Assembly: GCA_030760725.1 (NCBI GenBank)
Contig: JASWHV010000005.1
Span: forward strand, 27,475,241 to 27,539,240
Reading direction: 5' to 3'
Length of the DNA stretch: 64,000 nt
DNA from: Neostapfia colusana
Taxonomy: Eukaryota; Streptophyta; Magnoliopsida; Poales; Poaceae
Positions within the stretch are counted from its first letter, which is position 1. Each line of letters starts with the position of its first letter. The translations under genes were made by a program, and so were the position numbers. The notes under the pieces are model-generated. The model worked only from the letters and a program-made list of their open reading frames with translations, was not told where the DNA came from and made no database searches. Positions 24,001 through 33,159 of the stretch are shown here, one piece after another.

Positions 24001-24686
24001 GCCGCGGCGAGAGCCCGAGACCCAATCACTCGGTGCCTCAGTAGGTTCTGGGGTCTGTGAAGCTAACATGTGGGTCCCACCTGAGTTTTAACCTCTGAAA
24101 TTGAATTTTCCCCACTGCTCTAAACAGTAGAGACCCAATTAACCTTGGTCATTTGAATTATCTACCCCTTGGCCATTTGAATTGGATAGAATTCAAATTG
24201 GGGTTTGTTTGAATATATTTTCAGCACATATGCAGTTTGAAATTCAAATAAAGTTTGAATTTGCTAAACTTAGCTCATGTCAAGATCAGGTCCAAATGGA
24301 GTGAAAATTGGTGTGTGAGCTCACAAAATGTGCTGAGTAAGAATATGCCTCCCACTTTTGAATTCATGGGATGGAAATAGTTTGGATTTGAATTTGAGTT
24401 CAAACCACCCTCTTTTTAGTTATACCCTAAAGGACTTCAAAAAGGTCTTGAATTTGGGTAAAATCTGGCATGGACATTCCTAGCAAGGTGTATGACTTTT
24501 TCATATGTCCAGCCCCCATATGATGCATGTGGGAAATGCCACTTTTGCATTTTGTGAGTTTATTCCCTAATGAGCATGTTTATGGTGTTTACTTGCTCTT
24601 CAAATGTATTAATTAAGTTTCTTCAAATGAAGTGTGTGTGTGGTGATGAACACTTTGAATATGTGGCAAAAACTTAGGCCCTTACA
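21081..24686 (-). repeat. 5' LTR of element E
   Basis: This 3606-bp LTR begins TGTAAGGGCCT at 24686 and ends GGGGTCGTGTCA at 21081 on the minus strand. The ends are the same as those of element C's LTRs, though the middle has diverged. It interrupts element D's RNase H frame after RNHE at 24687. The 5 bases TGCTC (24687-24691) should be the target duplication, with its partner off-window. A hairpin at 21124-21144 (arms GGTGCTG and CAGCACC) and the two acidic coding blocks listed separately lie inside. Confidence 0.9.
21309..22593 (-). other. Possible spliced acidic ORF in element E LTR
   Basis: On the minus strand an ATG at 22593 leads into block A (22577-22497), which reads VLDFVTPEEQLAYDQEQQ. 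Block A is preceded by CATGTAG, acceptor-like, and followed by AAG then GCAAAC, a GC-type donor. After 1099 bases TTTTGCAG precedes block B (21397-21309), containing EGTPEEETEPQEGNPVEW and ending in TAG. Block A ends one base into a codon and block B starts with the two bases that complete it, so joining the two keeps one frame. The same blocks, with identical lengths of 81 and 89 bases, occur in both LTRs of element C. Differences from C in block A are mostly at silent positions. No function is recognised. Splicing is inferred from signals only. Confidence 0.45.
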
Positions 24687-24863
24687 TGCTCGTGGTTTCG
24701 AAGTTGGCGTGAGCCGTATGCGACCACACGTCCTTCTTGGATTAACACACAGCTAAGCCAGATACCAGACGCATCACAATACACGTCGAAAGGCTTGGTC
24801 ATATCCGGTTGAGCTAAGACCGGGGCTGTTGTAAGATGCTTCACCAATGCTTGGAACGCTCCT
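24687..24863 (-). pseudogene. Element D RNase H fragment between E and B
   Basis: This is a short piece of D's polyprotein on the minus strand, reading ALVKHLTTAPVLAQPD, then FDVYCDASGIWLSCVL, then VVAYGSRQLRNHE. It matches element C's RNase H start (46441-46620). It is in phase with the D fragment to the right of element B (36483-37134): removing B and one CTCCT copy restores the frame through VCEGAFQA. On the left it ends at 24687, where the LTR of element E begins. The rest of D pol is beyond the left edge of the window. Confidence 0.9.
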
Positions 24864-25069
24864 TGTGACACCCTCAATTTTGATTTCTGCATGCATTCAT
24901 ATTTTATATGAAGAAAACATTTTAAAAGAAGTGGAAACAGAAAAAGAATAAAAAAGATAGCCAAAAGACCAAATTCTAGTTCCCCAAGGAGCGCCGTAGA
25001 CACTTCCCACGGCCCACAGGCCACGCAGGCCATGTGGCCCGCTAACTGGCTACATGGCAGGCTCGGGGC

Positions 25070-25700
25070 TTGCCTCTATGAAAGGGGCGAGGTCCAACCT
25101 TGTGGGACACGTGTTGTCCCTGGACCTTGTCTCTGTGGAGAAGCGAAGTCCAGCCGCGCAGGACACGTGTTGCTCTCGGAGCTCGTCTCCGAGGGGTCCG
25201 TCCCGCGGGACACGTGTCGCTCTCGGAGCTTACCTCCGGGAGGTCCGGTCCTACTGGACACGTGTCACCTCCGGAGCTCATCTCCTGGAGGTCCGGTCTT
25301 ACTGGACACGTGTCATCCTCGGAGCACATTTCTGAGGAAAAGGTACTGCAGGACACGCGTCAGCCTCGGAGCTCGCCTCCGAGAGGTCCCGTCCTGCTCA
25401 GCACGTGTCAACCTCGGAGCTCATCCCAGAGCAGAAAGGAAGTCTGACGCTGCTAGGACACGTGGCACTATTGGAGCCCACCTCCAAAGAGAGCGGAGGT
25501 CCAGCACTAACATGTGGCACCCCCGGAGCCACCTCCTAAGAGAGGGGAGGTCCCGATCCACAAGACATGTGGCCCACGCGGAGCTCACCTCTGAGGGAGA
25601 GGGAGGTCTCGCCCGCCTGACACGCGGCACAACTGGAGCCCGCCTCTGCGGAAAAGGGAGGCCCGGCCCCCGCAGGACACGTGGAGCCTCCGGAGCTCAT
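25070..25700 (+). repeat. Tandem repeat array with G-box/ABRE cores in B 5' LTR
   Basis: Units of roughly 50 bases repeat about 12 times, each built around GGACACGTGTC or ACACGTGGC followed by a CGGAGCTC block and a GGTCC block. Exact CACGTG cores start at 25108, 25164, 25211, 25259, 25307, 25402, 25459 and 25678. Degenerate cores (CACGCG, CATGTG) fill several other units. ACACGTGGC is the classic ABA-response element, bound by bZIP factors, and CACGTG the general G-box for bHLH and bZIP factors (family knowledge). The TATA box is about 200 bases downstream. Confidence 0.85.
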
Positions 25701-25895
25701 CACCGCGGAGGTGACGAGATCTGAAGCGGTTTTTGCTTCTGTACGCGTGGGAATACCGACACGGAAGGAAACCAACACGAATTCCACATTGCTACCGCAC
25801 CAAATCAATTGAAGATAAGTTGTTAAGATTCAAAAACAATTTGAATAGGACTCTTATTCGAATTCCGATCAGAGTAGGACTCTTCGTTTCCCTCT

Positions 25896-25904
25896 TATAA
25901 ATAG
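25896..25904 (+). promoter_or_regulatory. TATA box of element B 5' LTR
   Basis: TATAAATAG, a good plant TATA box, lies about 210 bases downstream of the last CACGTG of the array. The 3' LTR has the same box at 34224-34232. Transcription would start some 30 bases downstream, near 25930. Confidence 0.7.
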
Positions 25905-27892
25905 AACCCAGAACCTTTGGTCGCAACCACGTACTTCTTTTCCACCTCACGAGTCAACGACTTGGAGCCCTAGCCCCCAAACTCGCCGAGCTAAACCCCT
26001 TCGCAGGAGTTTGACCACCGGAGAGACCGCCGACGAGCCCAGACATGATCGCCGCTGCTGGAAGAGAGCCCCGACGATCTATTTATGCTAGGAGGGAGGA
26101 CCCGAAAGATGAAAGGTAGGTTTCCATTACCACCTTACGACATCATCGCGGTTTTCTTTGCATATGTTCTTCGATCCCTTTGAACAGAAGCCTTTCGCGG
26201 ACAGATCACGTGTTGATCGGTCTGATCTAGATCTTGAGTCCAGATCATCGCCACGTCCACACTTGATCTCTACACCTCTGTTCATCGTGAAACCCCATGC
26301 AAACATGCAAGAACACGTACAAACTAAACTACACCATAGGATTAGCATGCATATGCACCATTGCATCTTGAGTAAAGTTTGTGCATGATAATATATTGCC
26401 GTGAATCTTGTATATGCATGATCGTAAATTGAAGGACAAACTCATGGAGCTATCTACGAAGGATTTCAGCACCAAGACTTCGAGATCCCAGAGCAACAGA
26501 AGCCACAGGAACAAGGCAAGTGCCCCTTGACCATATTGATCCTATGTTTTTGGGAAACTGTTTTGTTTGCGAAAAGGTGTGTTTGTTTGAGTCAACTTGA
26601 TGGGAAACCCTTTTATAGGAATTTACTAGTTTTGTTAACCACCCTTATCGCCGGGACAGTCGATGAGTCGGGTATGGTCGTTTTTGCTTTTTGCTTCACT
26701 AATCTACGGGATATGGAAAGCGATAGAATGTGTCTAGCTAACTGCACTCGTATGTATAATGTTAATGAGAAACTGATGTTGATAATGGACATGAATCAGA
26801 GGGATATCTAGGCAAGCTTGGTTTGTGGATGAGGTAGAATGAGATGGTGGTTTACTTGCCGTAGATCTAAGGATCGGTTCATGCGAGCCATGCCAGGAAT
26901 ACAGTGCCACCACAAGGGCAAATATGGGTGTGGCTTAGCTGATTAACTAGGTAAGTTGCTAGATTGTTATGGACAGTGGAAGGCGCGGGGAATGGGTGTC
27001 GAGTGAGGACTGCCCTGGGATCTGCATGGCACAAGAGGGGGCCCGTAGGTGGGAGAATTGGAGATTCTAGCCTGCTGGTGAAACCTTAGTGAGTCCATAC
27101 AACTAGTATTCCCTTTGTAAAGGCTATTTTGTGATCTCTTGGCCATACACCGATGGTTGTGTACTGGTATAATGAAGGTTCTGCAGTCGCCGACGGGTGA
27201 AGAAATCACAAACTTGTGGGTAAAGTGGTGCCACCTCTGCAGAGTGTAAAATTATCATGATAGCTGAGCTTATGGTCACAAGCGACTGGACAGCCCACAT
27301 GATTAGATAGAATGGTTATTGGGATGGTATTTAGTTTGGTTATTTGGTTATTGGTTTGGTGATGGTTTGGTCTTTGGATTTGGTTTTCAGGACTGTTGAG
27401 TCCGGGTAATGATATTGGTTGCATGATTGTTGAGTCATGGCAATGAGATTTGATCTCGGTTATGAGATAGAATTGAATATGAGATGAGATGGTAGTGAAT
27501 ACGAGATGGTATTCATGAGCATGTGAAAAGTTGAGAAAGATAAATGTTCGAACGAGATATGAAAAGTGGTGACTCATAATGGAGGTATGTTGATGTTTAA
27601 ATACATGTTGGGATTACATTCACTTAAAGCTAGTTGCTGTTTTTATCAAGATTTGTGAAATAAACTTTGCTTTTATGCAATGAACCTTTTTATACCTACC
27701 TTGTTGTAAGCTACATGTCATACTTTCGGCACTTGCTGAGTACATCATGTACTCACCCTTGCATTATCATACATCATCAGCAACAGGAGAGGAGTACTAT
27801 GAAGACCACGTGGAGTATTAGGCGTGTAATCTGCCCTCAACCTTGCATGTGGAGTAGAGATGGAGCCGCTGCTGCTTCTTAGTTTGCTTCCG

Positions 27893-27977
27893 CTATAGTT
27901 TAGAAGACTTCCGCTGCTAGAATAAGATTCCGCTGCTAAGATAAGACTTCCGCTGCAATAAAGATTGATGTAATAAA
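27893..27977 (+). terminator. Polyadenylation region of element B 5' LTR, with short tandem repeat
   Basis: Three near-identical units of about 20 bases, each containing CTTCCGCTGCTA or a close variant, end in two AATAAA signals (the first at 27957-27962). This is the likely polyadenylation signal. The copy in the 3' LTR is at about 36250-36336. Confidence 0.55.
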
Positions 27978-28124
27978 GTACTTGAATCTATTCATTCGTG
28001 GTTATATATATTCTGAATTCGGTTTGTGGATTATATGTGTATGTGTGATGAACATCCTGGGCACACATACGCATCAGTCTCGGTTCCGAGAGGTTTTTCT
28101 TCTCGGGATAGGGGCGTAACAGAT

Positions 28125-28137
28125 TGGTATCAGAGCC
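28125..28137 (+). other. Element B primer binding site (tRNA-iMet type)
   Basis: TGGTATCAGAGCC begins three bases after the 5' LTR end. Repeated copies of the motif ATTGGTATCA plus CCACGGTTGA follow up to about 28390. They suggest local duplication of the primer-site region in the leader. Confidence 0.85.
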
Positions 28138-28613
28138 ACGGTTGATCGTAGGGTCACACGCCTAGATAGGTCACAAGATTGGTATCAAGCTACCACGGTT
28201 GACTGTATGTCACAAGCATAGATTGATCACAGATTGGTAGCAGAACCACGGTTGACCATAGGACGCAAGCCTAGTCGCAGATTGGTATTAGGAGCCACGC
28301 TGAACATAGGATGCAATCCTTGGTAGATGCATAGATAGGCATTAGAACCCCATTGACCATAGGACAAAGTCACAGATTGGTATATGAGTTGTGTGCTGAA
28401 CTTTTGTGATGATTGTTGTGCTTGAGTGCTTAGTGTGAGTTGTGGGACGTTTCAGCATTGTCCATATCCACACATAGTAGAGAGATGTGAGATGCTTCGG
28501 CACTTGTTCACATCCTCATATAGGATGATATATAGATCATTCACCTTGATGCATATAGTTGGAGGGATCACTCTAAACTTCTAACCTCTACTCTACTCAA
28601 CTCTCCCTCACAG
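28138..28613 (+). other. Element B leader with repeated primer-site-like units
   Basis: About 475 bases without a gene. Imperfect units containing AGATTGGTAT and CCACGGTTGA recur at about 28170, 28230, 28280 and 28378. No ORF upstream of gag is present. Confidence 0.65.
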
Positions 28614-30015
28614 ATGGTGAGAGGAAAAGCCGGCCGTCAAGGGAGGAACATCCGTGGCAACCAAGAGGATGACCACGTTGAGGTTCCTGAGAATGACAAC
28701 CCCGGAGCCGGTGCAAACAACCTGGAACGGTTGATGGCCATGCAGAACCAGCTTATGCAAACTATGATCCAAACTTTGGGTCAGCTGCAAGCCAACGACA
28801 ACAACAACCCCATTCCTGCACCACCGCAACCACCACCACCACCGCCGGCTCACAACAGGCTGGGAGAGTTCATGAGGACTCGACCGCCTACTTTCTCACA
28901 AGCTAATGATCGCATGGAGGCCGACGATTAGTTGAAGTCCATGGAGAAGAAGATTGCCATAGTTCAGTGCAATGATCGAGAGAAAGTTCTCTTTGCATCG
29001 CACCAACTTATGGGAGCTGCCGCTGATTGGTGGGATGCTCTATGCAATGCTCATGTCGACCAGGAGACTTACTTGGACTGAGTTCAAGGAGAGTTTCCTC
29101 TCTCATTACATCCTTGCTGGAGTAATGATGCTCGAAAGACAAGAGTTTGAATGTCTCCGCCAAGGAAAGAAGAGCGTGAATGAGTACCTCAACAAGTTCA
29201 CGCATCTTTCAAGGTATGCTCCCAAAGATGTCAACTCGGACCAACGGAAGCAGTAGTTGTTCATGAGAGGGTTGAACAATGAGATCCAGGTTCAGCTTCT
29301 CAACAATGACTATGCAAGCTTCCAGAAGCTAGTTGACAAAGCCATAGTGGTTGATAGCAAGATCCGGGAGATCGAGCAAGAGGGCAAAAGAAAGATGCCA
29401 TACCCGCCACAAGGGAGCAACTTACGCCCCGGTACATGGCCCCAGCTGCACCACAGTATGGATCGTCGGCTCCTACTTTTCACCCTAACCAACCAACACA
29501 GCAACATCCTGTCGTGCAAGCACCTCGTGTGCCTTTGCCTCCTGCACCCCATCCAAACATGGGTGCTTATACTCAAAACCACCCTCGTCGCAACATCCCT
29601 GCTGTCATGGGAAACAAGGAATGCATTGCATGCAGGGAGACGGGACACTTTGCGAACCAGTGCCCGAACAGAGGTCCTGGACAACCAAGCAACGTGCCCA
29701 AGCAGAACCCACGGCCAAACGGAGGAGCCAATCAAGGAAACCGTGGACAGCAGAACTACGCTTGCGGTAACGTGAACCATGTCTCTGCTGAGGAAGCGCA
29801 ACAGGCTGAGGACATCGTGATTGGTATGTTCCTTGCCAACTCCAACCCAGACACCATTTTATTTGATTCTGGAGCATCACATTCGTTCATATCATCCAAG
29901 TATGCTGCCAAATATAATCTACCCATATCACACTTGAAATATACTAAGTTGGTTAATTCTCCCGGTGGAGAGATGAGGACTAATATAGCATGTCCGAAAG
30001 TAAACCTTAAAATAA
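28614..30015 (+). pseudogene. Element B gag and protease (broken)
   Basis: Gag starts MVRGKAGRQGRNIRGNQED at 28614. It has a proline run, then LGEFMRTRPPTFSQAND and the Gag core (VLFASHQLMGAAADWWDAL). The nucleocapsid knuckle CIACRETGHFANQC keeps all CX2CX4HX4C residues. The protease motif ILFDSGASHSFIS keeps the catalytic Asp. Lesions are TAG replacing the Trp codon of EADDW (28929-28931), a frame change near 29060, TAG at 29254-29256, and further frame changes near 29450 and 30015. The same Trp codon is also stopped in element A. Confidence 0.9.
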
Positions 30016-33000
30016 GTGGGGGTAGACTTCCTTGCCAACCTCATTGTCTTGGATTCCCAAGGTCTTGACATAATACTCAGAATGGATTGGTTAAGCAAGC
30101 ACAACGGAGTGATCCAATATGCTGAGAGGAGCGTGCAGTTCACAAACGAGCACGATACTCGTATTGAGTTCGAGTCAGCCCAACCAACAACCGAGAAGGC
30201 AACGTTGAACCACGTCGAAGGAGCAACATTGGAGAGCATTCCGGTGGTTCAAGTATTTTCGGACGTGTTCCCGGAAGAAGTTCCTGGTATGCCACCTGAC
30301 CGGGACATCGAGTTTCCCATTGACCTAGTACCCGGAACTGCACCTATAGCAAAGAGACCATATAGGATGCCCATAAATGAACTAGTGGAGCTCAAGAAGC
30401 AAATTCAGGAGCAGCTAGAGAAGGGTTTTATACGTCCAAGCTCGTCACCATGGGGAGCCCCCGTGCCCTTCGTAGACAAGAAGGATGGGACCCAAAGAAT
30501 GTGTGTGGATTATAGGTCTCTCAATGAGGTGACGATCAAGAATAAATACCCTCTGCCCCGTATAGGAAACCTGTTCGACCAAATGAAGGGAGCCCGAGTT
30601 TTCTCCAAGATTGATCTTCGATCGGGATATTTCCAGCTGAAGATTAAGCCCTCCGATATACCCAAGACTGCCTTTCGAACACGGTATGGTTCATATGAAT
30701 ATACCGTTATGTCTTTTGGGTTAACGAATGCACCCGCATACTTCATGTACCTCATGAACAAGGTCTTCATGGAGTACTTGGACAAGTTCGTCGTGGTTTT
30801 CATTGACGACATCATGGTGTATTCGAAAAGTGAGGAGGAACATGAAGAACATTTGAGATTGACATTGCAGAAGCCGCGAGCGCATAAATTATATGCCAAG
30901 CTCAGCAAGTGTCAATTTTGGCTAAAGGAGATATCGTTCCTATGCCATATCATCTCCGAGGAAGGAGTACCGGTTGATCCCGGAAAAGTGGGAGATGTTC
31001 TGAAGTGGAACCAACCGCAAAATGTGAAGGATATTTGGAGTTTTCTTGGGATGGCTGGATACTACCGACGGTTCATCAAGGACTTCTCCAAGATAGAAAA
31101 ACCTATGACAGAATTGCTAATGAAAGGAAAAGCCTTCCAATGTACACCAGCGTGCCAAGAAAGCTTTGAGGAGCGCAAGAAAAGGCTAACCACAGCACCG
31201 GTTCTAGTATTACCGGACATAAGCAAGAGCTTTGACATATATTGTGACGCATCTAGACAAGGGCTTGGATGTGTGCTCATGCAAGAGGGACAAGTGGTAG
31301 CCTATGCGTCGAGACAACTCAAGAAACACGAGCTGAATTACCCTACACATGACTTGGAGCTCGCAGCCGTAGTGCATGCATTAAAGATTTGGATACATTA
31401 TATCCTTGGTCATCAATGTGAGATCTATACGGATCATAAAAGCGTCAAGTACATATTCACCCAAACGGATTTGAATTTGAGGCAACATCGATGGTTGGAG
31501 CTTACCAAGGATTATGATGTTGGAATCAACTATCACCCCAGAAAGGCCAATGTAGTAGCTGATGCATTGAGCTGAAAGGGGGCATGTCACCAACTCACGG
31601 TTTGGGAGCTACCGCCCGAGCTACGAAATGAGTTTGAACGGTTACATCTCGGGTTCTTGAACGAGATGGAAGTGATGGAACTCCAATCTTCGCTGGAACA
31701 AGAGATACGAGATGGCCAAACAACGTATGAGGAAATCAAGGAGATCAAGGAAAGAATCCGGCAAGGCATGGAAAAGGACTTCAAGGAAGAGGAGAAGGGT
31801 ACACTTTGGTTAGGAAAAAGGATTTGTGTGCCTAATGTGAAGCACATCCACGACACGATATTAAAGGAGGCACATGACTCACCTTATTCCATACATCCCG
31901 GCAGTACAATGATGTACAAGGACTTGAAGACTTGTTATTTGTGGGGTGGTATGAAGAGGGACATAGCTGAATATGTTGCCCTATGCGACACATGCCAACG
32001 GGTGGCCGAACATCAAAAACCCACTGGACTATTGCAACCATTGAAAGTATCCGAGTGGAAGTGGGAAGACATCAGTATGGATTTCATCGTCGGATTGCCT
32101 CATACTCGATCGGGTTACGACTCCATCTGGGTTATTGTGGACCGATTGACGAAAACAGCCCATTTTTTTCCTGTTAAGATCGCGTACAATGTTGCACAAC
32201 TAGCTGAGCTGTACATGGAGCAAATCGTGTGCCGCCATGGAGTCCCGATGAGGATAGTCTCAGATCGGGGTTCTCAGTTTACCTCTAGGTTCTGGAAAAA
32301 GCTGCATGAAGCTATGGGTACACGACTGGATTTTAGCTCCGCTTATCACCCGCAAACTGATGGGCAAACCGAGAGGACAAATCAAATTTTGGAAGACATG
32401 TTGAGATCTTGCACCTTGAAACATGGGTGTAGTTGGGATAGGAGCTTGCCGTATGCCGAATTCTCTTATAACAACAACTATCAAGCTAGCTTGAAGATGT
32501 CATCTTTCGAAGCATTGTACGGTAGACGGTGTAGAACACCGCTGTTTTGGAATGAGACCGGAGAAAACAAAGTGTTTGGACCCAAAGTACTACAAGAGGC
32601 TGAGAAGCAAGTCCACACGATACGGGAGAACATGAATGCTGCTCAGTCACAACAGAAAGGCTATGCGGACAATAGGCGAAGGAAATTGACTTTCGAAGTA
32701 AGAGACTTCGTATACCTTAAGGTATCGCCTATCTGAGGCCAACAATGTTTCAATGTCAAGGCAAGTTAGCACCTCGCTACATCGGGCCATTTAAGATTTT
32801 TGACAAGCGAGGAGAAAGAGCCTATCAACTAGAGCTCCCAACGCACCTCTCCGACGTGCGTGATGTGTTTAATGTATCCCAGCTCAAGAAGTGCTTGAGA
32901 GTGCCAGAAGAACAAGTACCGATAGATGAACTTGAACTTCAAGAGGATCTGACCTATGTAGAGCACCCAGTCCAAATTTTGGATGTAAAGGAAAGGGTCA

Positions 33001-33144
33001 CGAGGAACGAAGTGATCCGTTGGTGCAAGGTACAATGGAGACATCACACATAAGTTGAAGCCACATGGGAGCGTGAAGAAGACATCAAGGCAGAATTCCC
33101 TCATCTATTCTCCACTATCGAATCTCGAGGGCGAGATTCAATGT
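30016..33144 (+). pseudogene. Element B pol: RT, RNase H, integrase, chromodomain (broken)
   Basis: The order is end of protease, linker (EVPGMPPDRDIEF), RT (IDLRSGYFQLKI, VVVFIDDIMVYSK), RNase H (IYCDASRQGLG, YTDHKSVKYIF), integrase zinc finger (HPGSTMMYK ... CDTC), integrase core, and chromodomain. The core shows SMDFIVGLP, VDRLTKTAHF, VSDRGSQFTS and AYHPQTDGQTER. The frame is open from 30016 to TGA at 31573-31575, which is a CGA Arg codon in related elements (ADALSR). It reopens to 32736, where another CGA-to-TGA change and a frameshift lie at SPI. The chromodomain part (VQWRHHT, then VEATWEREEDIKAEFPHLF) has a TAA at about 33051, a Glu codon by context. A C-terminal chromodomain is typical of chromoviruses and is thought to guide integration to heterochromatin. 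Confidence 0.92.
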
Positions 33145-33159
33145 AAGGGGGTGTAGATT
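33145..33159 (+). other. Element B polypurine tract
   Basis: AAGGGGGTGTAGATT directly precedes the 3' LTR. It lies just after a GCGAGATTCAATGT block that corresponds to the CGGGACGAGATTC block in element C. It would prime plus-strand DNA synthesis. Confidence 0.65.

Larger units (their letters stand above)
24864..28121 (+). repeat. 5' LTR of element B
   Basis: This 3258-bp LTR starts TGTGACACCCTC and ends GGGGCGTAACA. From 5' to 3' it holds the G-box tandem array (about 25070-25700), a TATA box (25896-25904) and a short ATG-started frame with a donor-like AAAG then GTAGGT (about 26044-26119). A T/G-rich tract (about 27300-27390) and a triple short repeat with AATAAA signals near 27893-27977 follow. 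The open frame through the repeat array (25032-25724) follows the repeat period and looks accidental. Confidence 0.92.

Noticed and set aside
25070..25700. CRISPR-like array
   Set aside because: Units are imperfect, head to tail without unique spacers, lie inside a plant LTR and are duplicated in the other LTR.
25032..25724. Long plus-strand open frame through the B LTR repeat
   Set aside because: The open frame follows from the repeat period and GC richness. No domain is recognisable, and several frames on both strands are open in the same place.
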